A DNA stretch of 64,000 nt from the NCBI GenBank assembly GCA_949128115.1, contig OX421967.1:2904070-2968069 (forward strand), written 5' to 3'. This document shows, piece after piece, positions 7,241-21,739 of the stretch. Each line of letters begins with the position of its first letter. Positions within the stretch are counted from its first letter, which is position 1. Made by a program: the position numbers and the translations under genes. A model generated the notes under the pieces. That model did not search any database. It saw only the letters and a list, made by a program, of their open reading frames with translations, and was not told the origin of the DNA. The stretch is from Anaspis maculata (taxonomy: Eukaryota; Arthropoda; Insecta; Coleoptera; Scraptiidae).

Positions 7241-10200
7241 CAAGGCAAATGTTTGTCTTCAAAAAAAGCCATTCTGTTAATAATTGCTCAATCAATTTGA
7301 AAACAGTGTCATGTTGTTTGAAGCCCTAATAATAGTCAAGAACTCTGAAATCTTCTCGATTGCACTTCAAGTTTCCGAGAGAAAGTGCTCAGCATTCTGA
7401 TCTCTTTTGTGCTGAGTGTTTGTATCTTCTTCGACGCCACACGTCTCAGCCTCGTTTAAATCATCAGTTGCGTCTCTGAAAACATTCCGTTGATCAAAAT
7501 AAGGTGGATCAGCGTCGAAACTACCTTTTTATGGCAAGAACCCAAGACTCAAAAATTTCTCATTTTACCTTGCTATAGCAAGGCGAATGTTTGTCTTCCA
7601 AAAAAGCCACTTTGTTAATAATCGCTCAATCAATTTAAAAACAGTGGCATGTTGTTTGAAGCCCCAATAATAGTCAAGATCTCTGAAATCTTCTCGATTG
7701 CACCTTAGGTTTCCGAGAAAAAGTGCTTGGCATTCTGATGATCTCTTTTGTGCTGAGTGTTCGTATCTTCTTCGACGACACACGTCTCAGCCTCGTTTAA
7801 ATCATCAGTTGCGTCTCTTAGAACATTCCGTTGATCAAAATAAGGTGAATCAGCGTCGAAACTACCTTTTTATGGCAAGAACCCAAGACTCAAAAATTTC
7901 TCATTTTACCTTGCTATAGCAAGGCGAATGTTTGTCTTCCAAAAAAGCCACTTTGTTAATAATCGCTCAATCAATTTGAAAACAGTGTCATGTTGTTTGA
8001 AGCCCCAATAATAGTCAAGATCTCTGAAATCTTCTCGATTGCACCTTAGGTTTCCGAGAAAAAGTGCTTGGCATTCTGCGAACTTTTGTGAGGAGTGTTC
8101 GTATCTACTTTGACGCCACACGTCTCAGGTACGTTTAAATCATCAGTTGCGTCTCTTGAAACATTCCGTTGATCAAAATATGATGAGTCAGAGTCAAAAC
8201 TACCTTTTTATGACAAGAACCCAAGACTCAAAAATTTCTCATTTTACCTTGCTATAGCAAGGCAAATGTTTGTCTTCAAAAAAAGCCACTTTGTTGATAA
8301 TTGCTCAATCAATTTGAAAACAGTGTCATGTTGTTTGAAGCCCTAATAATAGTCAAGAACTCTGAAATCTTCTCGATTGCACTTCAAGTTTCCGAGAGAA
8401 AGTGCTCAGCATTCTGATCTCTTTTGTGCTGAGTGTTCGTATCTTCTTCGACGCCACACGTCTCAGCCTCGTTTAAATCATCAGTTGCGTCTCTTGAAAC
8501 ATTCCGTTGATCAAAATAAGGTGAATCAGCGTCAAAACTACCTTTTTATGGCAAGAACCCAAGACTCAAAAATTTCTCATTTTACCGCAAGGCGAATGTT
8601 TGTCTTCCAAAAAAGCCACTCTGTTAATAATCGCTCAATCAATTTAAAAAAAGTGTCATGTTGTTTTAAGCCCTAATAATAGTCAAGATCTCTGAAATCT
8701 TCTGGATTGCACCTTAGGTTTTCGAGAAAAAGTGCTTGGCATTCTGATCTCTTTTGTGCTGAGTGTTCGTATCTTCTTCGACGACACACGTCTCAGCCTC
8801 GATTAAATCATCAGTTGCGTCTCTTAGAACATTCCGTTGATCAAAATAGGGTGAATCAGCGTCAAAACTACCTTTTTATGGCAAGAACCCAAGACTCAAA
8901 AATTTCTCATTTTACCTTGCTATATATAGCAAGGCGAATGTTTGTCTTCCAAAAAAGCCACTTTGTTAATAATCGCTCAATCAATTTGAAAACAGTGTCA
9001 TGTTGTTTGAAGCCCCAATAATAGTCAAGATCTCTGAAATCTTCTCGATTGCACCTTAGGTTTCCGAGAAAAAGTGCTTGGCATTCTGCGAACTTTTGTG
9101 CGGAGTGTTCGTATCTACTTTGACGCCACACGTCTCAGGTACGTTTAAATCATCAGTTGCGTCTCTTGAAACATTCCGTTGATCATATAGCAAGGCAAAT
9201 GTTTGTCTTCAAAAAAAGCCACTTTGTTAATAATTGCTCAATCAATTTGAAAACAGTGTCATGTTGTTTGAAGCCCTAATAATAGTCAAGAACTCTGAAA
9301 TCTTCTCGATTGCACTTCAAGTTTCCGAGAGAAAGTGCTCAGCATTCTGATCTCTTTTGTGCTGAGTGTTCGTATCTTCTTCGACGCCACACGTCTCAGC
9401 CTCGTTTAAATCATCAGTTGCGTCTCTTAAAACATTCCGTTGATTGAAATAAGGTGAATCAGCGTCAAAACTACCTTTTTATGGCAAGAACCCAAGACTC
9501 AAAAATTTCTCATTTTACCTTGCTGTAGCATGACGAATGTTTGTCTTCCAAAAAAGCCACTTTGTTACTAATCGCTCAATCAATTCAAAAACAGTGTCAT
9601 GTTGTTTGAAGCCCTAATAATAGTCAAGATCTCTGAAATCTTCTCGATTGCACCTTAGGTTTCCGAGAAAAAGTGCTTGGCATTCTGCGAACTTTTGTGC
9701 GGAGTGTTCGTATCTACTTTGACGCCACACGTCTCAGGTACGTTTAAATCATCAGTTGCGTCTCTTGAAACATTCCGTTGATCAAAATATGATGAGTCAG
9801 AGTCAAAACTACCTTTTTATGACAAGAACCCAAGACTCAAAAATTTCTCATTCTACCTTGCTATAGCAAGGCAAATGTTTGTCTTCAAAAAAAGCCACTT
9901 TGTTAATAATTGCTCAATCAATTTGAAAACAGTGTCATGTTGTTTGAAGCCCTGATAATAGTCAAGAACTCTGAAATCTTCTCGATTGCACTTCAAGTTT
10001 CCGAGAGAAAGTGCTCAGCATTCTGATCTCTTTTGTGCTGAGTGTTCGTATCTTCTTCGACGCCACACGTCTCAGCCTCGTTTAAATCATCAGTTGCGTC
10101 TCTTAAAACATTCCGTTGATCAAAATAAGGTGAATCAGCGTCAAAACTACCTTTTTATGGCAAGAACCCAAGACTCAAAAATTTCTCATTTTACCTTGCT

Positions 10201-12274
10201 ATAGCAAGGCGAATGTTTGTCTTCCAAAAAAGCCACTTTGTTATTAATCGCTCAATCAATTTGAAAACAGTGTCATGTTGTTTGAAGCCCCAATAATAGT
10301 CAAGATCTCTGAAATCTTCTCGATTGCACCTTAGGTTTCCGAGAAAAAGTGCTTGGCATTCTGCGAACTTTTGTGCGGAGTGTTCGTATCTACTTTGACG
10401 CCACACGTCTCAGGTACGTTTAAATCATCAGTTGCGACTCTTGAAACATTCCGTTGATCATATAGCAAGGCAAATGTTTGTCTTCAAAAAAAGCCATTCT
10501 GTTAATAATTGCTCAATCAATTTGAAAACAGTGTCATGTTGTTTGAAGCCCTAATAATAGTCAAGAACTCTGAAATCTTCTCGATTGCACTTCAAGTTTC
10601 CGAGAGAAAGTGCTCAGCATTCTGATCTCTTTTGTGCTGAGTGTTTGTATCTTCTTCGACGCCACACGTCTCAGCCTCGTTTAAATCATCAGTTGCGTCT
10701 CTGAAAACATTCCGTTGATCAAAATAAGGTGGATCAGCGTCGAAACTACCTTTTTATGGCAAGAACCCAAGACTCAAAAATTTCTCATTTTACCTTGCTA
10801 TAGCAAGGCGAATGTTTGTCTTCCAAAAAAGCCACTTTGTTAATAATCGCTCAATCAATTTGAAAACAGTGTCATGTTGTTTGAAGCCCCAATAATAGTC
10901 AAGATCTCTGAAATCTTCTCGATTGCACCTTAGGTTTCCGAGAAAAAGTGCTTGGCATTCTGCGAACTTTTGTGCGGAGTGTTCGTATCTACTTTGACGC
11001 CACACGTCTCAGGTACGTTTAAATCATCAGTTGCGTCTCTTGAAACATTCCGTTGATCAAAATATGATGAGTCAGAGTCAAAACTACCTTTTTATGACAA
11101 GAACCCAAGACTCAAAAATTTCTCATTTTACCTTGCTATAGCAAGGCAAATGTTTGTCTTCAAAAAAAGCCACTTTGTTGATAATTGCTCAATCAATTTG
11201 AAAACAGTGTCATGTTGTTTGAAGCCCTAATAATAGTCAAGAACTCTGAAATCTTCTCGATTGCACTTCAAGTTTCCGAGAGAAAGTGCTCAGCATTCTG
11301 ATCTCTTTTGTGCTGAGTGTTCGTATCTTCTTCGACGCCACACGTCTCAGCCTCGTTTAAATCATCAGTTGCGTCTCTTAAAACATTCCGTTGATTAAAA
11401 TAAGGTGAATCAGCGTCAAAACTACCTTTTTATGGCAAGAACCCAAGACTCAAAAATTTCTCATTTTACCTTGCTGTAGCATGGCGAATGTTTGTCTTCC
11501 AAAAAAGCCACTTTGTTACTAATCGCTCAATCAATTCAAAAACAGTGTCATGTTGTTTGAAGCCCCGATAATAGTCAAGATCTCTGAAATCTTCTCGATT
11601 GCACCTTAGGTTTCCGAGAAAAAGTGCTTGGCATTCTGCGAACTTTTGTGCGGAGTGTTCGTATCTACTTTGACGCCACACGTCTCAGGTACGTTTAAAT
11701 CATCAGTTGCGTCTCTTGAAACATTCCGTTGATCAAAATATGATGAGTCAGAGTCAAAACTACCTTTTTATGACAAGAACCCAAGACTCAAAAATTTCTC
11801 ATTTTACCTTGCTATAGCAAGGCAAATGTTTGTCTTCAAAAAAAGCCACTTTGTTAATAATTGCTCAATCAATTTGAAAACAGTGTCATGTTGTTTGAAG
11901 CCCTAATAATAGTCAAGAACTCTGAAATCTTCTCGATTGCACTTCAAGTTTCCGAGAGAAAGTGCTCAGCATTCTGATCTCTTTTGTGCTGAGTGTTCGT
12001 ATCTTCTTCGACGCCACACGTCTCAGCCTCGTTTAAATCATCAGTTGCGTCTCTTAAAACATTCCGTTGATCAAAAAGAGGTGAATCAGCGTCAAAACTA
12101 CCTTTTCATGGCAAGAACCCAAGACTCAAAAATTTCTCATTTTACCTTGCTATAGCAAGGCGAATGTTTGTCTTCCAAAAAAGCCACTTTGTTAATAATC
12201 GCTCAATCAATTTAAAAACAGTGGCATGTTGTTTGAAGCCCTAATAATAGTCAAGATCTCTGAAATCTTCTCGA

Positions 12275-15200
12275 TTGCACCTTAGGTTTCCGAGAAAAAG
12301 TGCTTGGCATTCTGATGATCTCTTTTGTGCTGAGTGTTCGTATCTTCTTCGACGACACACGTCTCAGCCTCGTTTAAATCATCAGTTGCGTCTCTTAGAA
12401 CATTCCGTTGATCAAAATAAGGTGAATCAGCGTCGAAACTACCTTTTTATGGCAAGAACCCAAGACTCAAAAATTTCTCATTTTACCTTGCTATAGCAAG
12501 GCGAATGTTTGTCTTCCAAAAAAGCCACTTTGTTAATAATCGCTCAATCAATTTGAAAACAGTGTCATGTTGTTTGAAGCCCCAATAATAGTCAAGATCT
12601 CTGAAATCTTCTCGATTGCACCTTAGGTTTCCGAGAAAAAGTGCTTGGCATTCTGCGAACTTTTGTGCGGAGTGTTCGTATCTACTTTGACGCCACACGT
12701 CTCAGGTACGTTTAAATCATCAGTTGCGTCTCTTGAAACATTTCGTTGATCAAAATATGATGAGTCAGAGTCAAAACTACCTTTTTATGACAAGAACCCA
12801 AGACTCAAAAATTTCTCATTTTACCTTGCAAGGCAAATGTTTGTCTTCAAAAAAAGCCACTTTGTTAATAATTGCTCAATCAATTTGAAAACAGTGTCAT
12901 GTTGTTTGAAGCCCTAATAATTGTCAAGAACTCTGAAATCTTCTCGATTGCACTTCAAGTTTCCGAGAGAAAGTGCTCAGCATTCTGATCTCTTTTGTGC
13001 TGAGTGTTTGTATCTTCTTCGACGCCACACGTCTCAGCCTCGTTTAAATCATCTGTTGCGTCTCTGAAAACATTCCGTTGATCAAAATAAGGTGGATCAG
13101 CGTCGAAACTACCTTTTTATGGCAAGAACCCAAGACTCGAAAATTTCTCATTTTACCTTGCTATAGCAAGGCGAATGTTTGTCTTCCAAAAAAGCCACTT
13201 TGTTAATAATCGCTCAATCAATTTAAAAACAGTGGCATGTTGTTTGAAGCCCTAATAATAGTCAAGATCTCTGAAATCTTCTCGATTGCACCTTAGGTTT
13301 CCGAGAAAAAGTGCTTGGCATTCTGATGATCTCTTTTGTGCTGAGTGTTCGTATCTTCTTCGACGACACACGTCTCAGCCTCGTTTAAATCATCAGTTGC
13401 GTCTCTTAGAACATTCCGTTGATCAAAATAAGGTGAATCAGCGTCGAAACTACCTTTTTATGGCAAGAACCCAAGACTCAAAAATTTCTCATTTTACCTT
13501 GCTATAGCAAGGCGAATGTTTGTCTTCCAAAAAAGCCACTTTGTTAATAATCGCTCAATCAATTTGAAAACAGTGTCATGTTGTTTGAAGCCCTAATAAT
13601 AGTCAAGATCTCTGAAATCTTCTCGATTGCACCTTAGGTTTCCGAGAAAAAGTGCTTGGCATTCTGCGAACTTTTGTGCGGAGTGTTCGTATCTACTTTG
13701 ACGCCACACGTCTCAGGTACGTTTAAATCATCAGTTGCGTCTCTTGAAACATTTCGTTGATCAAAATATGATGAGTCAGAGTCAAAACTACCTTTTTATG
13801 ACAAGAACCCAAGACTCAAAAATTTCTCATTTTACCTTGCAAGGCAAATGTTTGTCTTCAAAAAAAGCCACTTTGTTAATAATTGCTCAATCAATTTGAA
13901 AACAGTGTCATGTTGTTTGAAGCCCTAATAATTGTCAAGAACTCTGAAATCTTCTCGATTGCACTTCAAGTTTCCGAGAGAAAGTGCTCAGCATTCTGAT
14001 CTCTTTTGTGCTGAGTGTTTGTATCTTCTTCGACGCCACACGTCTCAGCCTCGTTTAAATCATCAGTTGCGTCTCTGAAAACATTCCGTTGATCAAAATA
14101 AGGTGGATCAGCGTCGAAACTACCTTTTTATGGCAAGAACCCAAGACTCAAAAATTTCTCATTTTACCTTGCTATAGCAAGGCGAATGTTTGTCTTCCAA
14201 AAAAGCCACTTTGTTAATAATCGCTCAATCAATTTAAAAACAGTGGCATGTTGTTTGAAGCCCTAATAATAGTCAAGATCTCTGAAATCTTCTCGATTGC
14301 ACCTTAGGTTTCCGAGAAAAAGTGCTTGGCATTCTGATGATCTCTTTTGTGCTGAGTGTTCGTATCTTCTTCGACGACACACGTCTCAGCCTCGTTTAAA
14401 TCATCAGTTGCGTCTCTTAGAACATTCCGTTGATCAAAATAAGGTGAATCAGCGTCGAAACTACCTTTTTATGGCAAGAACCCAAGACTCAAAAATTTCT
14501 CATTTTACCTTGCTATAGCAAGGCGAATGTTTGTCTTCCAAAAAAGCCACTTTGTTAATAATCGCTCAATCAATTTGAAAACAGTGTCATGTTGTTTGAA
14601 GCCCCAATAATAGTCAAGATCTCTGAAATCTTCTCGATTGCACCTTAGGTTTCCGAGAAAAAGTGCTTGGCATTCTGCGAACTTTTGTGCGGAGTGTTCG
14701 TATCTACTTTGACGCCACACGTCTCAGGTACGTTTAAATCATCAGTTGCGTCTCTTGAAACATTCCGTTGATCAAATTATGATGAGTCAGAGTCAAAACT
14801 ACCTTTTTATGACAAGAACCCAAGACTCAAAAATTTCTCATTTTACCTTGCTATAGCAAGGCAAATGTTTGTCTTCAAAAAAAGCCACTTTGTTGATAAT
14901 TGCTCAATCAATTTGAAAACAGTGTCATGTTGTTTGAAGCCCTAATAATTGTCAAGAACTCTGAAATCTTCTCGATTGCACTTCAAGTTTCCGAGAGAAA
15001 GTGCTCAGCATTCTGATCTCTTTTGTGCTGAGTGTTCGTATCTTCTTCGACGCCACACGTCTCAGCCTCGTTTAAATCATCAGTTGCGTCTCTTGAAACA
15101 TTCCGTTGATCAAAATAAGGTGAATCAGCGTCAAAACTACCTTTTTATGGCAAGAACCCAAGACTCAAAAATTTCTCATTTTACCGCAAGGCGAATGTTT

Positions 15201-15290
15201 GTCTTCCAAAAAAGCCACTCTGTTAATAATCGCTCAATCAATTTAAAAACAGTGTCATGTTGTTTAAGCCCTAATAATAGTCAAGATCTC
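12275..15290 (+). repeat. 1011-bp trimer higher-order repeat
   Basis: Hybrid B/A monomers begin at 12275, 13286 and 14297, 1011 bp apart (341 + 338 + 332). Each unit consists of a hybrid, a B monomer and an A monomer. In the first two units the B-to-A step carries the 10-bp palindrome; in the third it is 16 bp. An A-unit variant reading GTGTTTGTATC precedes the second and third hybrids. Confidence 0.85.
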
Positions 15291-18200
15291 TGAAATCTTC
15301 TGGATTGCACCTTAGGTTTTCGAGAAAAAGTGCTTGGCATTCTGATCTCTTTTGTGCTGAGTGTTCGTATCTTCTTCGACGACACACGTCTCAGCCTCGA
15401 TTAAATCATCAGTTGCGTCTCTTAGAACATTCCGTTGATCAAAATAGGGTGAATCAGCGTCAAAACTACCTTTTTATGGCAAGAACCCAAGACTCAAAAA
15501 TTTCTCATTTTACCTTGCTATATATAGCAAGGCGAATGTTTGTCTTCCAAAAAAGCCACTTTGTTAATAATCGCTCAATCAATTTGAAAACAGTGTCATG
15601 TTGTTTGAAGCCCCAATAATAGTCAAGATCTCTGAAATCTTCTCGATTGCACCTTAGGTTTCCGAGAAAAAGTGCTTGGCATTCTGCGAACTTTTGTGCG
15701 GAGTGTTCGTATCTACTTTGACGCCACACGTCTCAGGTACGTTTAAATCATCAGTTGCGTCACTTGAAACATTCCGTTGATCATATAGCAAGGCAAATGT
15801 TTGTCTTCAAAAAAAGCCACTTTGTTAATAATTGCTCAATCAATTTGAAAACAGTGTCATGTTGTTTGAAGCCCTAATAATAGTCAAGAACTCTGAAATC
15901 TTCTCGATTGCACTTCAAGTTTCCGAGAGAAAGTGCTCAGCATTCTGATCTCTTTTGTGCTGAGTGTTCGTATCTTCTTCGACGCCACACGTCTCAGCCT
16001 CGTTTAAATCATCAGTTGCGTCTCTTAAAACATTCCGTTGATTAAAATAAGGTGAATCAGCGTCGAAACTACCTTTTTATGGCAAGAACCCAAGACTCAA
16101 AAATTTCTCATTTTACCTTGCTATAGCAAGGCGAATGTTTGTCTTCCAAAAAAGCCACTTTGTTAATAATCGCTCAATCAATTTGAAAACAGTGTCATGT
16201 TGTTTGAAGCCCTAATAATAGTCAAGATCTCTGAAATCTTCTCGATTGCACCTTAGGTTTCCGAGAAAAAGTGCTTGGCATTCTGCGAACTTTTGTGCGG
16301 AGTGTTCGTATCTACTTTGACGCCACACGTCTCAGGTACGTTTAAATCATCAGTTGCGTCTCTTGAAACATTTCGTTGATCAAAATATGATGAGTCAGAG
16401 TCAAAACTACCTTTTTATGACAAGAACCCAAGACTCAAAAATTTCTCATTTTACCTTGCAAGGCAAATGTTTGTCTTCAAAAAAAGCCACTTTGTTAATA
16501 ATTGCTCAATCAATTTGAAAACAGTGTCATGTTGTTTGAAGCCCTAATAATTGTCAAGAACTCTGAAATCTTCTCGATTGCACTTCAAGTTTCCGAGAGA
16601 AAGTGCTCAGCATTCTGATCTCTTTTGTGCTGAGTGTTTGTATCTTCTTCGACGCCACACGTCTCAGCCTCGTTTAAATCATCAGTTGCGTCTCTGAAAA
16701 CATTCCGTTGATCAAAATAAGGTGGATCAGCGTCGAAACTACCTTTTTATGGCAAGAACCCAAGACTCAAAAATTTCTCATTTTACCTTGCTATAGCAAG
16801 GCGAATGTTTGTCTTCCAAAAAAGCCACTTTGTTAATAATCGCTCAATCAATTTAAAAACAGTGGCATGTTGTTTGAAGCCCTAATAATAGTCAAGATCT
16901 CTGAAATCTTCTCGATTGCACCTTAGGTTTCCGAGAAAAAGTGCTTGGCATTCTGATGATCTCTTTTGTGCTGAGTGTTCGTATCTTCTTCGACGACACA
17001 CGTCTCAGCCTCGTTTAAATCATCAGTTGCGTCTCTTAGAACATTCCGTTGATCAAAATAAGGTGAATCAGCGTCGAAACTACCTTTTTATGGCAAGAAC
17101 CCAAGACTCAAAAATTTCTCATTTTACCTTGCTATAGCAAGGCGAATGTTTGTCTTCCAAAAAAGCCACTTTGTTAATAATCGCTCAATCAATTTGAAAA
17201 CAGTGTCATGTTGTTTGAAGCCCCAATAATAGTCAAGATCTCTGAAATCTTCTCGATTGCACCTTAGGTTTCCGAGAAAAAGTGCTTGGCATTCTGCGAA
17301 CTTTTGTGCGGAGTGTTCGTATCTACTTTGACGCCACACGTCTCAGGTACGTTTAAATCATCAGTTGCGTCTCTTGAAACATTCCGTTGATCAAATTATG
17401 ATGAGTCAGAGTCAAAACTACCTTTTTATGACAAGAACCCAAGACTCAAAAATTTCTCATTTTACCTTGCTATAGCAAGGCAAATGTTTGTCTTCAAAAA
17501 AAGCCACTTTGTTGATAATTGCTCAATCAATTTGAAAACAGTGTCATGTTGTTTGAAGCCCTAATAATTGTCAAGAACTCTGAAATCTTCTCGATTGCAC
17601 TTCAAGTTTCCGAGAGAAAGTGCTCAGCATTCTGATCTCTTTTGTGCTGAGTGTTCGTATCTTCTTCGACGCCACACGTCTCAGCCTCGTTTAAATCATC
17701 AGTTGCGTCTCTTGAAACATTCCGTTGATCAAAATAAGGTGAATCAGCGTCAAAACTACCTTTTTATGGCAAGAACCCAAGACTCAAAAATTTCTCATTT
17801 TACCGCAAGGCGAATGTTTGTCTTCCAAAAAAGCCACTCTGTTAATAATCGCTCAATCAATTTAAAAACAGTGTCATGTTGTTTAAGCCCTAATAATAGT
17901 CAAGATCTCTGAAATCTTCTGGATTGCACCTTAGGTTTTCGAGAAAAAGTGCTTGGCATTCTGATCTCTTTTGTGCTGAGTGTTCGTATCTTCTTCGACG
18001 ACACACGTCTCAGCCTCGATTAAATCATCAGTTGCGTCTCTTAGAACATTCCGTTGATCAAAATAGGGTGAATCAGCGTCAAAACTACCTTTTTATGGCA
18101 AGAACCCAAGACTCAAAAATTTCTCATTTTACCTTGCTATATATAGCAAGGCGAATGTTTGTCTTCCAAAAAAGCCACTTTGTTAATAATCGCTCAATCA

Positions 18201-18490
18201 ATTTGAAAACAGTGTCATGTTGTTTGAAGCCCCAATAATAGTCAAGATCTCTGAAATCTTCTCGATTGCACCTTAGGTTTCCGAGAAAAAGTGCTTGGCA
18301 TTCTGCGAACTTTTGTGCGGAGTGTTCGTATCTACTTTGACGCCACACGTCTCAGGTACGTTTAAATCATCAGTTGCGTCTCTTGAAACATTCCGTTGAT
18401 CATATAGCAAGGCAAATGTTTGTCTTCAAAAAAAGCCACTTTGTTAATAATTGCTCAATCAATTTGAAAACAGTGTCATGTTGTTTGAAG
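13430..18490 (+). repeat. 2619-bp eight-monomer tandem duplication
   Basis: Sequence at about 13430-16045 recurs 2619 bp downstream to about 18490. Paired landmarks are 14297/16916, 14949/17568, 15305/17924 and 15505/18124. Rare markers are shared, including the CCGCAAGG collapse, the 20-bp palindrome and the 77-bp deletion. I noticed one substitution (A at 15762, T at 18381), so the duplication looks very recent. Confidence 0.85.
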
Positions 18491-21400
18491 CCCTGATAAT
18501 AGTCAAGAACTCTGAAATCTTCTCGATTGCACTTCAAGTTTCCGAGAGAAAGTGCTCAGCATTCTGATCTCTTTTGTGCTGAGTGTTCGTATCTTCTTCG
18601 ACGCCACACGTCTCAGCCTCGTTTAAATCATCAGTTGCGTCTCTTAAAACATTCCGTTGATCAAAATAAGGTGAATCAGCGTCAAAACTACCTTTTTATG
18701 GCAAGAACCCAAGACTCAAAAATTTCTCATTTTACCTTGCTATAATCAAGGCAAATGTTTGTCTTCAAAAATAGCCACTTTGTTAATAATCGCTCAATCA
18801 ATTTGAAAACAGTGTCATGTTGTTTGAAGCCCTAATAATAGTCAAGAACTCTGGAATCTTCTCGATTGCACTCCAAGTTTCCGAGAGGAAGTGCTCAGCA
18901 TTCTGATCTCTTTTGTGCTGAGTGTTCGTATCTTCTTCGACGCCACACGTCTCAGCCTCGTTTAAATCATCAGTTGCGTCTCTTGAAACATTCCGTTGAT
19001 CAAAATATGATGAGTCAGAGTCAAAACTACGTTTTTATGACAAGAACCCAAGACTCAAAAATTTCTCATATTACCTTGCTATAGGCAAATGTTTGTCTTC
19101 AAAAAAAGCCACTTTGTTAATAATTGCTCAATCAATTTGAAAACAGTGTCATGTTGTTTGAAGCCCCGATAATAGTCAAGATCTCTGAAATCTTCTCGAT
19201 TGCACCTTAGGTTTCCGAGAAAAAGTGCTTGGCATTCTGCGAACTTTTGTGCGGAGTGTTCGTATCTACTTTGACGCCACACGTCTCAGGTACGTTTAAA
19301 TCATCAGTTGCGTCTCTTGAAACATTCCGTTGATCAAAATATGATGAGTCAGAGTCAAAACTACCTTTTTATGACAAGAACCCAAGACTCAAAAATTTCT
19401 CATTTTACCTTGCTATAGCAAGGCAAATGTTTGTCTTCAAAAAAAGCCACTTTGTTAATAATTGCTCAATCAATTTGAAAACAGTGTCATGTTGTTTGAA
19501 GCCCTAATAATAGTCAAGAACTCTGAAATCTTCTCGATTGCACTTCAAGTTTCCGAGAGAAAGTGCTCAGCATTCTGATCTCTTTTGTGCTGAGTGTTCG
19601 TATCTTCTTCGACGCCACACGTCTCAGCCTCGTTTAAATCATCAGTTGCGTCTCTTAAAACATTCCGTTGATCAAAATAAGGTGAATCAGCGTCAAAACT
19701 ACCCTTTTATGGCAAGAACCCAAGACTCAAAAATTTCTCATTTTACCTTGCTATAGCAAGGCGAATGTTTGTCTTCCAAAAAAGCCACTTTGTTAATAAT
19801 CGCTCAATCAATTTAAAAACAGTGTCATATTGTTTGAAGCCCTAATAATAGTCAAGATCTTTGAAATCTTCTTGATTGCACCTTAGGTTTCCGAGAAAAA
19901 GTGCTTGGCATTCTGCGAACTTTTGTGCGGAGTGTTCGTATCTACTTTGACGCCACACGTCTCAGGTACGTTTAAATCATCAGTTGCGTCTCTTGAAACA
20001 TTTCGTTGATCAAAATATGATGAGTCAGAGTCAAAACTACCTTTTTATGACAAGAACCCAAGACTCAAAAATTTCTCATTTTACCTTGCAAGGCAAATGT
20101 TTGTCTTCAAAAAAAGCCACTTTGTTAATAATTGCTCAATCAATTTGAAAACAGTGTCATGTTGTTTGAAGCCCTAATAATTGTCAAGAACTCTGAAATC
20201 TTCTCGATTGCACTTCAAGTTTCCGAGAGAAAGTGCTCAGCATTCTGATCTCTTTTGTGCTGAGTGTTTGTATCTTCTTCGACGCCACACGTCTCAGCCT
20301 CGTTTAAATCATCAGTTGCGTCTCTTGAAACATTCCGTTGATCAAAATATGTTGAGTCAGAGTCAAAACTACCTTTTTATGGCAAGAACCCAAGACTCAA
20401 AAATTTCTCATTTTACCTTGCTATAGCAAGGCGAATGTTTGTCTTCCAAAAAAGCCACTTTGTTAATAATCGCTCAATCAATTTGAAAACAGTGTCATGT
20501 TGTTTGAAGCCCCAATAATAGTCAAGATCTCTGAAATCTCCCCGATTGCACCTTAGGTTTCCGAGAAAAAGTGCTTGGCATTCTGCGAACTTTTGTGCGG
20601 AGTGTTCGTATCTACTTTGACGCCACACGTCTCAGGTACGTTTAAATCATCAGTTGCGTCTCTTGAAACATTCCGTTGATCAAAATATGATGAGTCAGAG
20701 TCAAAACTACCTTTTTATGACAAGAACCCAAGACTCAAAAATTTCTCATTTTACCTTGCAAGGCAAATGTTTGTCTTCAAAAAAAGCCACTTTGTTAATA
20801 ATTGCTCAATCAATTTGAAAACAGTGTCAGGTTGTTTGAAGCCCTAATAATTGTCAAGAACTCTGAAATCTTCTCGATTGCACTTCAAGTTTCCGAGAGG
20901 AAGTGCTCAGCATTCTGATCTCTTTTGTGCTGAGTGTTCGTATCTTCTTCGACGCCACACGTCTCAGCCTCGTTTAAATCATCAGTTGCGTCTCTTGAAA
21001 CATTCCGTTGATCAAAATATGTTGAGTCAGAGTCAAAACTACCTTTTCATGACAAGAACCCACGACTCAAAAATTTCTCATTTTACCTTGCTATAGCAAG
21101 GCGAATGTTTGTCTTCCAAAAAAGCCACTTTGTTAATAATCGCTCAATCAATTTGAAAACAGTGTCATGTTGTTTGAAGCCCTAATAATAGTCAAGAACT
21201 CTGAAATCTTCTCGATTGCACTTCAAGTTTCCGAGAGAAAGTGCTCAGCATTCTGATCTCTTTTGTGCTGAGTGTTCGTATCTTCTTCGACGCCACACGT
21301 CTCAGCCTCGTTTAAATCATCAGTTGCGTCTCTTGAAACATTCCGTTGATGAAAATATGATGAGTTGGAGTCAAAACTACCTTTTAATGGCGAGAACCCA

Positions 21401-21739
21401 AGACTCAAAAATTTCTCATTTTACCTTGCTATAGCAAGGCAAATGCTTGTCTTCAAAAAAAGCCACTTTGTTAATAATTGCTCAATCAATTCAAAAACAG
21501 TGTCATGTTGTTTGAAACCCTAATAATAGTCAAGATCTCTGAAATCTTCTCGATTGCACCTCAGGTTTCCGAGAAAAAGTGCTTGGCATTCTGCGAACTT
21601 TTGTGCGGAGTGTTCGTATCTACTTCGACGCCACACGTCTCAGGTTCGTTTTAATCATCAGTTGCGTCTCTTGAAACATTCCGTTGATCAAAATATGATG
21701 AGTCAGAGTCAAAACTACCTTTGAATGGCGAGAACCCAA

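Noticed and set aside
8160..8215. Hammerhead ribozyme-like core (TGATGAG followed by GTCAAAAC or GTCGAAAC)
   Set aside because: The essential C before TGATGA is A, the GAAA block is AAAA in the same monomers, and I could not form convincing stems II and III. The minus-strand CTGATGATTTAAAC also lacks a properly placed GAAA.
12740..12760. CENP-B box-like TTTCGTTGATC
   Set aside because: Only the 5' half resembles the box. The required CGGG at the 3' end is absent, and most monomers read TTCCG at this site.
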